A stretch of DNA of 35,203 nt from NCBI GenBank assembly GCA_945952045.1, contig CAMFHE010000046.1:1-35203 (forward strand). Reading direction: 5' to 3'. This document shows, one piece after another, positions 25,797 through 33,975 of the stretch. Source of the stretch: an uncultured Rhizobium sp. Its GTDB lineage: Bacteria; Pseudomonadota; Alphaproteobacteria; Rhizobiales; Rhizobiaceae. Both the position numbers and the translations under genes were made by a program. The notes beneath the pieces were generated by a model. It did no database searches. It was not told where the DNA came from and was given only the letters and a program-made list of their open reading frames with translations. The first letter of the stretch is position 1; every line of letters starts with the position of its first letter.

Positions 25797-27017
25797 ATGC
25801 GTGACTTTATCTCACTCTTCGCTGGAGCCGGGGGGCTGGACATCGGCCTCGAGGCTGCGGGATGGAACTGCCGGTATGCGTCCGACATAGACGATGCGGC
25901 CGTCGCGACGATGCGCGCAAATCAGTCAGCTCGGACCATGATAAACGGGCGTCCGGTGTTCGACGGTACATTTATCGAAAAGGCGGACGTCCGTGCCCTT
26001 ACAGGCAAGGACATCCTGAGCTCCATTGGGGCGAAACGCGGAGAGATTCCTCTATTGGCTGGCGGTCCGCCATGCCAATCCTGGAGCAGTGCTGGTCATC
26101 AGCTTGGCTTCCAGGATCCCCGGGGGCGACTGTGGTCCGACTTCGTGAGGTTGGCAGGTGAGCTCGACGTTCGCTTCATGCTCTTTGAGAACGTTCGGGG
26201 TCTACTGACTGCTCGCGGCGAAGACGGGGTGCCGGGTTCGGCGCTGAACACCATAAGATCGAAACTCCTTGACGTTGGATTCCATACCTCTGTTTCTCTT
26301 CTGAATGCCGCTGACTATGGTGTCCCTCAACGTCGAGTACGACTTTTCATCATAGGTTACCGTAATGGTGACGAGCCTGTCTTCCCGATGGCGACACATG
26401 AGAAGCTATCAGGAGGCGACGGCATCGATCGACGCGCTTGGATATCGATGCGACAGGCGTTGAACGACATCGACCCGGTCAGCGACGCTGAGATCATTCG
26501 GCCGAGTGGAAAACTTCGGGGCGAGCTTGAGTTGCTTGAACCGGGGACCGGCGTGAAGAGTATGGGCAAGCCCGAAGCGACACGTCCGGGCGGGCACTGG
26601 GGATATAAACAGGGCGCCTTCATGGCTGACCCCTCTCTTCCGGGACGGACGGTCACGGCTGGTGCCCAGCAGGACTGGATCAAGGATTCGGATCATGGTG
26701 TACGCCGCCTTTCACCAAGAGAGTGTGCAGCACTACAGACGTTCCCCAAGGACTACATCTGGCCGGAGAAGGTGGCCGACCAGTATCGCGTGATCGGCAA
26801 CTCCGTTCCTCCCGCACTTGCGGCAGTCGTTGGTGCGAGCCTCCTTGCCCATGCGGCGAAGAAGACCTCTGTGCCCAAAAAGGTCAGCATGGTCTTGTCT
26901 CCCCTTGACGGTCGTCTCCAGGCAGCGATTGCATACACTAAGCGAGAGGAAATACGAAACGGTGCATCTCGGCGCGCGGCACCTTCCAAGCGTAAGATGC
27001 GGATGGCGGTCGGGTGA
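25797..27017 (+). CDS. DNA (cytosine-5-)-methyltransferase
   Basis: A 406-residue C5-cytosine methyltransferase of type II restriction-modification systems. Conserved motifs in order: I FAGAGGLDIG (residues 8-17, SAM binding), IV GGPPCQSWS with nucleophile C93, VI ENV from about residue 131, VIII VPQRRVRLFIIG, and X VIGNSVPPALA near the end. The target-recognition region lies between VIII and IX. A basic tail (RRAAPSKRKMRMAVG) follows motif X. The ATG at 25797 has AGGTG upstream and gives the usual short lead to motif I. It is the first gene of the defence operon and should protect host DNA from the nuclease encoded 3 bases downstream. The recognition site cannot be read from sequence. Confidence 0.95.
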   Translation: MRDFISLFAGAGGLDIGLEAAGWNCRYASDIDDAAVATMRANQSARTMINGRPVFDGTFIEKADVRALTGKDILSSIGAKRGEIPLLAGGPPCQSWSSAGHQLGFQDPRGRLWSDFVRLAGELDVRFMLFENVRGLLTARGEDGVPGSALNTIRSKLLDVGFHTSVSLLNAADYGVPQRRVRLFIIGYRNGDEPVFPMATHEKLSGGDGIDRRAWISMRQALNDIDPVSDAEIIRPSGKLRGELELLEPGTGVKSMGKPEATRPGGHWGYKQGAFMADPSLPGRTVTAGAQQDWIKDSDHGVRRLSPRECAALQTFPKDYIWPEKVADQYRVIGNSVPPALAAVVGASLLAHAAKKTSVPKKVSMVLSPLDGRLQAAIAYTKREEIRNGASRRAAPSKRKMRMAVG

Positions 27018-27020
27018 ACA

Positions 27021-27932
27021 ATGCCGAGTGCCGAAGTAAGTAAGTTAAACGCGCACAATGCGACCGTAGCTCGAGAAATCTACCTAGCCAGCCGAAGTCC
27101 TCAAGCCGGGGCGGATGCGTGGAACCACGCCCTGCGTGAAGCTCGTAAAGTTGTCGCATCTGCGCTCAGAGCTTCAAACTACCTGCGCGCGCCAGAACAG
27201 GCTCTCGTTCAGTCTGGAATACATATGATGACGTTCCGGCATCTGCTCGCGCCTCCGGTCAGTCAGGATCAGTTCGACCTGCTCTGCCCAAGCTGGTCGA
27301 AGCGTACGGAGCATCCGACACGTAGAATGACCCAAGCTGCCGCTGATGACGCTGCGGCCGTCGTTCTGCAATGGCTCCACAAGACGGCAGCACCATGGCT
27401 GCAATACGACCGTGCTCCAACAAGAGCTGAGGTCAGGGCCGTATTGAATCGAGCCTCTTTCTTTATGGCTGCACAGCGAATCCAGACGGCACAGCGCGGA
27501 AGTCTTTCCGGAGACCAAGAAGGGGCCGTCGTTGCCCTCCTTGAAGAACTGGGTTGGGAACGGCGTCCGTCAAGACTTATTGATACCAGAGCGGCGGTCG
27601 ATCCGAAGACCTTCATGCACAAGACTCGATTTGCCACAAAGACAACTGCGCCGCAGGAAGTCGATATTGCCTGCGGTCTCCGGGGTACAGTCGTCGCTGC
27701 GATCGAGTGCAAGGTTACCAACGATGAGACCAATTCAATCAAGCGAGTCAACGACGTTCTAAAGAAAGCAACCGCTTGGCAGGAGCACTGGGGAAGCTTC
27801 GTGGAGACCGTCGCAATCCTTCAGGGAGTGATCGCAGCGAAAGACGTCGACCGGCTCACAGATGCGCGCGTGCATGTGTTTTGGTCGCATGACCTGCCGT
27901 CATTCAGGAGTTGGATTTCGGAACGGATATAG
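27021..27932 (+). CDS. Probable type II restriction endonuclease, XamI-like PD-(D/E)XK family
   Basis: A 303-residue protein that starts 3 bases after the methyltransferase stop, the typical M-R arrangement. The C-terminal half holds a PD-(D/E)XK core: QEVDIACGL (D215), a short turn, then VVAAIECKVTNDETNSIKRV (E229, C, K231). The wording around ECKVTNDETNSIKRVND recalls the XamI restriction endonuclease family, but this is from memory and was not searched. The N-terminal half is helical, with RR and W-rich stretches that may recognise DNA. It should cut the sequence methylated by its neighbour. Alternatives are another PD-(D/E)XK nuclease without linked specificity. Confidence 0.72.
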   Translation: MPSAEVSKLNAHNATVAREIYLASRSPQAGADAWNHALREARKVVASALRASNYLRAPEQALVQSGIHMMTFRHLLAPPVSQDQFDLLCPSWSKRTEHPTRRMTQAAADDAAAVVLQWLHKTAAPWLQYDRAPTRAEVRAVLNRASFFMAAQRIQTAQRGSLSGDQEGAVVALLEELGWERRPSRLIDTRAAVDPKTFMHKTRFATKTTAPQEVDIACGLRGTVVAAIECKVTNDETNSIKRVNDVLKKATAWQEHWGSFVETVAILQGVIAAKDVDRLTDARVHVFWSHDLPSFRSWISERI

Positions 27933-27967
27933 AGGGTTCACAGCATGTCTGGGCCATGGGAGGGACG

Positions 27968-30067
27968 ATGCGGCTTGAACAGGTCTCGGTGAAGAACCTT
28001 AAAGGGTTGAAGGAGGCAGAGCTCTCTCCCCGATCTTTCTCATGTCTCGTTGGCGAGAACAACGCGGGGAAATCGACGACGCTACAAGCCATCGTCTATG
28101 GGCTTAACCGCCCAGCGACGCTTTCGCCTACTTTGCATTACCAGCCTTCAGAACCTATCGAAATAACGCTGGCATTCGCTGACGTGGGGCCAAGAGACCT
28201 GTTGAGACTGACGGAGGAGCATCGCGTTAGGATCGAACCTCTGGTCGATGGCGGTGCGCTGTCTATTCGGGTATCATACCCTCCGGGTGACAAGTGCGAG
28301 ATTGCTGTAGCGAAGCTTTTTCCTAAGGACGAAAGGTACTCGTCAGAGAGCATAGGCGAGTTGCTCAGAGGCAAGACGGGCGCTGCTGTCCGTGCCGCAG
28401 TTGTCGGGGCTTTTCCCGAGTTCATAGACGACCTCCCGGAGGCGTTGAACATCACTCAGGCCAAGGCTCATCTTCAGAAAAGAATCTCGCAGCTCGGGGC
28501 GGACCAGTTCGAGATGAAATGGGGGCCACTCCCATCGGGCATCAGCAGTTCGATTTCGAAGCTCCTCCCAGAGCCGATCTATATCCCGGCGGTTAAGAAC
28601 CTGTCGGACGATCTAAAAACCACCCAGTCCACCTCGTTCGGCCGCCTCTTGGGACTTCTGCTTGAAGACCTGACGCCAGACCTTGCAGCGATCAATGAAT
28701 CGCTCAAGGCACTTGATGCCATGTTGAATCGTGTGACTTCCGGAACAACGATCTCTGACGAAAGGCACCAGAAGGTTCGAGCCCTCGAAAGCGCCGTTGA
28801 AGGTTTCCTGGGTGAGAATTTTCCTTCGGTGAAGGTAGAGCTGAATATCCCTCCACCAGAACTAAAGGCGATCCTCAACTCGGCCCAAATCTTCGTTGAC
28901 GACGGCTCCAAGGACCTGATCGATAACAAGGGGGACGGTATCAAGAGGTCGCTGACATTCGCGCTTCTGCAGGCATATGTATCGCACATAGGAGTCGATG
29001 TCGGCGACGAGAACACGCCTTCACCCCGCCCACTCATATTCCTCTTCGAGGAGCCCGAACTCTACCTTCATCCGAAATCCCAGCGCGTCCTGTTCCGAAC
29101 GCTCGCACGGATCTCCTCCACCTACCAGGTGATCGTAACCACGCATTCTCCTCTGTTCTTCGAGCCGGGAGTCACTGCATCTTTCGTCCGAGTTGCGAAA
29201 GAACTGGCAGACCCGAAACCCGTCGGAAAGCTATATCCAGTCGATTTTGCCTTGGACGCGGACAAGTCAGACGTCTTCAAGATGGCACGGTTTGAGAATG
29301 CGGATGCGGCATTCTTCAGCCGACGTGTAGTCTTGTTCGAGGGCGAGTCGGACGATGCGTTCTGTAGACATGTCGCCAAGTCCCTTCGCGAGGAATGGGA
29401 CTTCGAGAGCAGGAACATCGCCATGGTCAGAGTTTCTGGAAAGGGCAATTTTCTGCGCTTCCGTCGTTTCTTCGAAGCGTTCGGGATTGACGTTAAGATC
29501 GTTGCTGACCTCGACGCTGTATTCGATGGCTTCCAGCACCTCGGTGCACCTAATGAGGCCACTGGACATCGCGCCAGCGCGTTCCAGGCCATCGATGCTC
29601 GCATCGCAGAGCTCGGAACCCCTGCGGAGCCTGCAACGAGGCAGATCAAGGATCGAGTGCAACAGCAGAGCTGGCGCGCGCGATACGATGGTGCAAAGGC
29701 TGCGCTCCGGGCGATGCAGCAGAGTGGAATTGTTGATCAACTGGCTCTCCAGCAGATAGACGATCTCTTCGTATGGGAACACGACATCGCCAGGATACGC
29801 GCATGCCGTGAGGATCAAGTCGCGCAAGCTGCGCTCCTACCGTTGCTCGACTGTTTGCGAGCGAACGGCATCCACGTTCTCTCGAAGGGTGCCATCGAAG
29901 ATTATTATCCTGAGGATGCCCCAACCTCCGGCCCAAAGCCGGAGCGAGCGCTGGCAGCATGCCGCCTTGTACTCGATGAAGCCTCGGCTACTGCACTGTC
30001 CGCCAGCCTTGCCGACGGTCGGCCATGCGAACTGGCTGAGATATTCGAGAACATCTTTGAAGCATAG
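27968..30067 (+). CDS. OLD-family ATP-dependent nuclease (ABC-type ATPase plus Toprim)
   Basis: A 699-residue protein of the overcoming-lysogenization-defect family. Walker A GENNAGKST is at residues 29-37. The Walker B-like LIFLFEEPELYLHP is near 355-368, followed by the TTHSPLFF switch near 388. The C-terminal Toprim nuclease domain has the metal-binding Glu in VVLFEGESDD (about 453-462) and the DxD motif in VADLDAVFD (about 511-519). GajA of Gabija and phage P2 Old share this layout. The ATG at 27968 follows GGGAGGGACG, 35 bases after the restriction gene. No UvrD-like GajB partner follows, so it is a stand-alone (class 1-like) OLD protein. Its operon position with a restriction-modification pair suggests antiphage defence. 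Confidence 0.87.
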   Translation: MRLEQVSVKNLKGLKEAELSPRSFSCLVGENNAGKSTTLQAIVYGLNRPATLSPTLHYQPSEPIEITLAFADVGPRDLLRLTEEHRVRIEPLVDGGALSIRVSYPPGDKCEIAVAKLFPKDERYSSESIGELLRGKTGAAVRAAVVGAFPEFIDDLPEALNITQAKAHLQKRISQLGADQFEMKWGPLPSGISSSISKLLPEPIYIPAVKNLSDDLKTTQSTSFGRLLGLLLEDLTPDLAAINESLKALDAMLNRVTSGTTISDERHQKVRALESAVEGFLGENFPSVKVELNIPPPELKAILNSAQIFVDDGSKDLIDNKGDGIKRSLTFALLQAYVSHIGVDVGDENTPSPRPLIFLFEEPELYLHPKSQRVLFRTLARISSTYQVIVTTHSPLFFEPGVTASFVRVAKELADPKPVGKLYPVDFALDADKSDVFKMARFENADAAFFSRRVVLFEGESDDAFCRHVAKSLREEWDFESRNIAMVRVSGKGNFLRFRRFFEAFGIDVKIVADLDAVFDGFQHLGAPNEATGHRASAFQAIDARIAELGTPAEPATRQIKDRVQQQSWRARYDGAKAALRAMQQSGIVDQLALQQIDDLFVWEHDIARIRACREDQVAQAALLPLLDCLRANGIHVLSKGAIEDYYPEDAPTSGPKPERALAACRLVLDEASATALSASLADGRPCELAEIFENIFEA

Positions 30068-30123
30068 GCTGGACGTCGACCGGCTGATTGACACGTTCGA
30101 TTTTGCATTGAACCATAGAAAAA

Positions 30124-30162
30124 GCCGCTGTCACTGGGCTGGAACCCTCGGCGGCCTTTTTT
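30124..30162 (+). terminator. Rho-independent terminator of the defence operon
   Basis: GCCGC and GCGGC arms close a long apex and are followed directly by CTTTTTT; a matching A run precedes the stem. It lies 57 bases past the OLD stop and insulates the defence operon from the replication gene. Confidence 0.8.
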
Positions 30163-30224
30163 GGAGATTGTTCAATAATGATGAACAACGGTGATGAAAT
30201 TGTAAATACCCCATTGACGGGTAA

Positions 30225-31895
30225 TTGAGCCGGGGGCTGGGACATAACCCAGCCCGATCGACAGAGCTTCCTGACCTACAGCGTCAACAAATTTGGCCGG
30301 AAGCCAAGTCTCCAACTGCCAGCCTCTTCTCATTCTCTTCTCTATCCGGCGCATCATCGGGCGAGTTCGCGGGCCTCCTCGATTCAATTTACGCAAGCGT
30401 CCCACGTGCTGCGGCCAATACCGCCCAGCAAAGCCGTCAGGCCGCGCAGAGACGGGGCGGAGCGCCGGTCCTCGGGAGTGGAGGAGCTACGGTTCCACGC
30501 AGTGGGATCGGAGGGACTTCTCTCCCCCGCCCGAAGGGCTCTTCTTCTGTCGGCAGATGGTCACTGCTCGGCCAGATTCAGAGGCTCTGCCGTCCTGCTG
30601 ATCCTGGCGAGCGTGGGCCTTCCGTCTGCGGCTGCGGTCGCCCCGGCTATGAAGCTACGTCGGTCAACGTCCATCTCCGGTGCGACGAGACGACCGGAGA
30701 ATTCAGGGCTGGGGTATCCGGCGTATATCGATGCGGGTCGCCGTGGCTCTGTCCGGTCTGTGCCGTCTGGAAGGCGCTGGAACGAGCAGGCAAGATCGAG
30801 GCTGTCGCTAAGGCGACCTTCGCAAGAGGCGGACAGGTTGGCCTGTTGGTTCTGACAGCCTCCCACTCGAAGGGGATGCCTCTTGCCGATGTCAAGAAGC
30901 TCATCCAAGATTCGTCCAGCAAGGCCCGGAAAGGTCGGGCATGGATCGATGCGCAGGCCGAGTATGGAATCATGGGCGTCGTCGTCGGACAGGAAGTGAC
31001 ATACAGCCGCGTCAACGGCTGGCACTATCACCAGCACCTGTGCGTTCCCGTGGACGGTCCGACAGACGAAGAAAAGGCCCGCTCCGGCGAGGATGCGGCC
31101 CTGCTCGAAACCCTCGTCCGGGAACGGGCAGAAAAGGCCGCACGGTGGCTTGCTGAGGCCTACAAGGGTCAGATTCGTGCGAGGGGCGGAAAGGTCTCCG
31201 ATCGCCATGGTTGCCGGGTGCGTGTCGCTGACGATTGGGAGGATGCAAGCGGATACACGGCCAAGGGGTCGATGTCTTGGGAAGTGTCCGGTGGGCATAA
31301 GGACGAGACGAAGGCCGCGTCGTCCATGACCCCTTGGGATGTCGCGGCCGCCGCCATCGATGGTGATGCCTTCATGATTCAGAGGTGGCGGGAATACGTG
31401 GACGTGATGCCCAACACCAGAACCTGCGTCGTGTCCAACGCTCTGGCGAAGAAGCTGGACATCCCGGCTTCGGAGACTGAGGAAGGCGAACAAGAGCTCC
31501 ACGAGCGCGACGACATCGTCGGCCGTGTGGAGGCCCCCGTCTGGCGGCGCTGGATGCGGTTCGGCCTCGCCGCAACCTTCCTGAGCCGCGTCGAGTATGG
31601 CGGTGCCGAGGGCTTCGCCGATGCCGTTGACGCGACCGATCGCGATGCGGACACGATAGTCGCCAGAAGGGCCGATGAAGAGGACATGCTGCAGAGCATC
31701 GTCGATGAGGTATTTCATGGGGGCACAGTCGTCCGGTTGGACTGCAAGCGTGCCGATGATCGGATTCCATTCGAGACAGCAGAGCAGGCCACCCGGGAGG
31801 CAAAGATGCGGGCCGTCCGGGAGGCCGATCGACGCCAACAATTGGCTCCGAGTGACGGGCGACCGTGGGTCCTTGATTGCCGCAATGCGGCATGA
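30225..31895 (+). CDS. Plasmid-type HUH replication initiator (Rep)
   Basis: Up to 556 residues. The conserved core begins near residue 130 with CGCGRPG, then a zinc-finger-like CGSPWLCPVCA. Next comes LLVLTASHSKGMPLADV (a Rep motif 1-like block), the metal-binding WHYHQHLCVPV (H267, H269, H271) and a Tyr in GYTAKGSMSWE (Y344) as the likely nicking residue. This is the layout of rolling-circle plasmid Rep proteins, which nick a double-strand origin and prime replication. The TTG at 30225 is the first start in frame, but the N-terminal 130 residues look non-conserved and Ser/Ala-rich. The true start may be internal, or the 5' part decayed. Its presence suggests the excised element can replicate. 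Confidence 0.75.
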   Translation: MSRGLGHNPARSTELPDLQRQQIWPEAKSPTASLFSFSSLSGASSGEFAGLLDSIYASVPRAAANTAQQSRQAAQRRGGAPVLGSGGATVPRSGIGGTSLPRPKGSSSVGRWSLLGQIQRLCRPADPGERGPSVCGCGRPGYEATSVNVHLRCDETTGEFRAGVSGVYRCGSPWLCPVCAVWKALERAGKIEAVAKATFARGGQVGLLVLTASHSKGMPLADVKKLIQDSSSKARKGRAWIDAQAEYGIMGVVVGQEVTYSRVNGWHYHQHLCVPVDGPTDEEKARSGEDAALLETLVRERAEKAARWLAEAYKGQIRARGGKVSDRHGCRVRVADDWEDASGYTAKGSMSWEVSGGHKDETKAASSMTPWDVAAAAIDGDAFMIQRWREYVDVMPNTRTCVVSNALAKKLDIPASETEEGEQELHERDDIVGRVEAPVWRRWMRFGLAATFLSRVEYGGAEGFADAVDATDRDADTIVARRADEEDMLQSIVDEVFHGGTVVRLDCKRADDRIPFETAEQATREAKMRAVREADRRQQLAPSDGRPWVLDCRNAA

Positions 31896-32001
31896 GCGCG
31901 GCAACGATCGTCGCCAAAGTCACCGCCCGGTGAACTCGAAGGGCGACGAGCCCCCGGCAGGGTCCCCCGGAAAGGCCCTCGGAGAGCCGACGGCACCTTG
32001 G

Positions 32002-32026
32002 TGTCATTAGTCGGTCTCTAATGACA
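32002..32026. other. Candidate origin of transfer (inverted repeat upstream of the relaxase)
   Basis: Perfect 9-base arms, TGTCATTAG and CTAATGACA, flank a 7-base loop. The repeat ends 53 bases before the relaxase start. MobV/Pre relaxases act on inverted repeats just upstream of their own gene, so this is a good oriT candidate. No experimentally known nick sequence is recognised. The rest of 31896-32079 has several C/G-rich short repeats and no gene. Confidence 0.5.
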
Positions 32027-32079
32027 TGGATTCATTCGTCGCCGGTGGGCAAGATTCTCCTGTGAGAGGGAGGGATGCA

Positions 32080-33321
32080 GTGGCCGGGTTTCAGTTCGCG
32101 CACATGCAGAATTTCAGTCGGAAGGGCGACAAGGGAGGCCGCACGGTTTCCTTCGTCCTTGCTGAGGCTCGCCGTGATCCTGCGGCTTCGTTGCATGTGT
32201 CGTCGCCGCGGCCTCCGGTGATTGTCTGGGGATGTTCGGTCGAGGAACTGGAGCGTGAACATGATGACCGGGTTGCCGTCGCCCGGAAAGTCATAGCCGG
32301 GGGCAAGACGCGATCCGTGGGGAAGGAACAGCACACGCTACGGACGATCGTCGTTTCGCATCCTTACACGGTCGAGGAGATCGAGGCGGACCCGGAGAAG
32401 CGGCGGGAGGTCGAGCGCTGGGAAGCGCTGAACCTGGCATGGGCTCGGCGGGAGCTCGGCGACGATCTCCGGGCGATCGTCCGGCATGCCGACGAACGGC
32501 AATGGCATCTGCATATTTATGCCCTGCCTGGTGATCCTGAAATGCGGGCGTCTCTTTTCCATCCCGGTCAGGTCGCGAAGTCGGCCGTGCTGGCGGTCGG
32601 CCCTGCCAAAGGCGAGGATGACAAGGCCATGCGTCGGCGTTCCGATCGGGCGTACAAGGATGCGATGCGAGAGTGGCAGGACGGATATTTCCGGGCCGTG
32701 GGGATGCCTGCCGGGCTGACCAGGCTCGGCCCTGCCCAGCGTCGTCTGTCGCGTTCGGAATGGCACAAGGAGCGACACCAGGCGCAGGCCCTGAAGGTCG
32801 TCCAGGAGGAGGCTGCGGCCCTGAAGGCGAAGGCCGACGCATTCGCCCGGCAGGTCGGGGAAAAAGCGGCCTCGATCCGCGCCGACGCGGCGCGGAAGGC
32901 CGATGCCGCCCAGGCGGCAATCGTCGCCGCCAAGGCGGCGGAGCGAAGGGCCAACGAACGGGCGGAAACGGCCCGTAGGGCGACAGTGGAAGCTGAGCTG
33001 GTCACAAGGGCGGTTCGTCGCCTGATTGGCTTCGGTGGTGCTCTACGGAGCATCTGGGACGGTCTTCGGGAATCCTCGCTCGCGGCGCGTATCCGGGAAG
33101 AGCTCCGGCCGACCGTGGAACGGTGGCAGCAGGCGGAGGCAGCGGCAGCAGCGCGGGCCGCTGTGGAGTCCGATCGCCGCGTCAGGGCTGAAACGCGGGC
33201 TTCCGCCCTGTCTGTCGCAGTTTCCGAACTCGGCGCGCAGCGCGACGAGCTCCGGGTGCGGCTGTCGCGGCACGAACCTGACGTTGACGTTGCGCCGGTC
33301 CTGTCCCGGCCTCATCGTTGA
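32080..33321 (+). CDS. MobV/Pre-like relaxase (mobilization protein)
   Basis: A 413-residue protein starting (V)AGFQFAHMQNFSRKGDKGG, close to the MobV N-terminal motif I. The catalytic histidine motif reads RHADERQWHLHIYALP (H136, D138, E139, H143, H145), the HxDExxxHxH pattern of plasmid mobilization/recombination enzymes that nick oriT and lead the strand. From about residue 225 the chain is a long Ala/Arg/Glu-rich coiled coil (KAKADAFARQVGEKAASIRA onwards) that probably multimerises or binds DNA. The GTG at 32080 was chosen because GGGAGGG precedes it and conserved sequence begins there; an ATG at 32026 lies inside the inverted repeat. It may act with the candidate oriT upstream. Confidence 0.75.
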   Translation: MAGFQFAHMQNFSRKGDKGGRTVSFVLAEARRDPAASLHVSSPRPPVIVWGCSVEELEREHDDRVAVARKVIAGGKTRSVGKEQHTLRTIVVSHPYTVEEIEADPEKRREVERWEALNLAWARRELGDDLRAIVRHADERQWHLHIYALPGDPEMRASLFHPGQVAKSAVLAVGPAKGEDDKAMRRRSDRAYKDAMREWQDGYFRAVGMPAGLTRLGPAQRRLSRSEWHKERHQAQALKVVQEEAAALKAKADAFARQVGEKAASIRADAARKADAAQAAIVAAKAAERRANERAETARRATVEAELVTRAVRRLIGFGGALRSIWDGLRESSLAARIREELRPTVERWQQAEAAAAARAAVESDRRVRAETRASALSVAVSELGAQRDELRVRLSRHEPDVDVAPVLSRPHR

Positions 33322-33348
33322 GGCTGGTCCAGATCGGGAAGAGCGGGC

Positions 33349-33975
33349 ATGACGGAGAAGCTGGAGAGACGGCGCAACTGCGTGGACAGGGTAAGAGCGG
33401 CGGCGCTGACGAAGAAGATTCATCGCCGGAAAAAGTTCGACCCGGCCATGACGGTTTTCATCAAGTTGCTCGGTCTCGCCAGCTTCCTGATCAAGCTGTT
33501 TCCTCCACTCCCTGACTTCCGTCCGGCGGCTCCGGAACCATTGCCGGAGCTACCTCGGCGTGTGCCTGTCCCGGCCTTGTCGCCGGAGCATGCACCTCGA
33601 TCGTACAGGCATGCCCCTTCGTGGCCGTTGCTCATGAAGGACTTGGCCCGGCCCGTGGCGCATGACATGGCGCGGAAGGAGGTCTATGCGCGCCTTCCTG
33701 CCGAATGTCGGCCGTGGCTTGATCAGTTGTTCCGGGAGTCGGATTGGTCTGCGATCCGGCCCTATGCCCGCTCCGGTGCATCTGACGAGGAGGTCGGCGT
33801 GGGCGTGCTCTGGGCTTTCCGGGTATGGAAGGCCAGTCAGGATGAAAAAGCCCGGAAGGCGAAGAAGGATGCGACCGGAGGCAAGGCCGCCGGAACGGGC
33901 TCGAAGCCGGGCGCCGGAGATGACGATGATGATCCGGTCGATGACAACGACAATGGCAAGGCGGGGCCGAAATGA
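33349..33975 (+). CDS. Unrecognised protein with one membrane segment, downstream of the relaxase
   Basis: A 208-residue protein I do not recognise. The N-terminus is strongly basic (RRRNCVDRVRAAALTKKIHR). One hydrophobic stretch (MTVFIKLLGLASFLIKLFPP, about 34-53) is followed by a Pro-rich linker. A folded-looking region (about 85-165: ARKEVYARLPAECRPWLDQL...VGVGVLWAFRVWKA) comes next, and the tail is very acidic (DDDDDPVDDNDN). It starts 27 bases after the relaxase stop and is probably cotranscribed. Position suggests a helper of mobilization or a membrane-anchored regulator, but nothing in the sequence proves that. Confidence 0.65.
   Translation: MTEKLERRRNCVDRVRAAALTKKIHRRKKFDPAMTVFIKLLGLASFLIKLFPPLPDFRPAAPEPLPELPRRVPVPALSPEHAPRSYRHAPSWPLLMKDLARPVAHDMARKEVYARLPAECRPWLDQLFRESDWSAIRPYARSGASDEEVGVGVLWAFRVWKASQDEKARKAKKDATGGKAAGTGSKPGAGDDDDDPVDDNDNGKAGPK

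Noticed and set aside
27968..31895. Gabija system (GajA plus GajB)
   Set aside because: The OLD protein resembles GajA, but no UvrD-like helicase gene follows or precedes it; the next gene is an HUH Rep.
33420..33668. Minus-strand 82-codon frame inside the unrecognised membrane protein gene
   Set aside because: Gly/Ser/Arg-rich shadow of the Pro-rich linker on the other strand, without a ribosome site.
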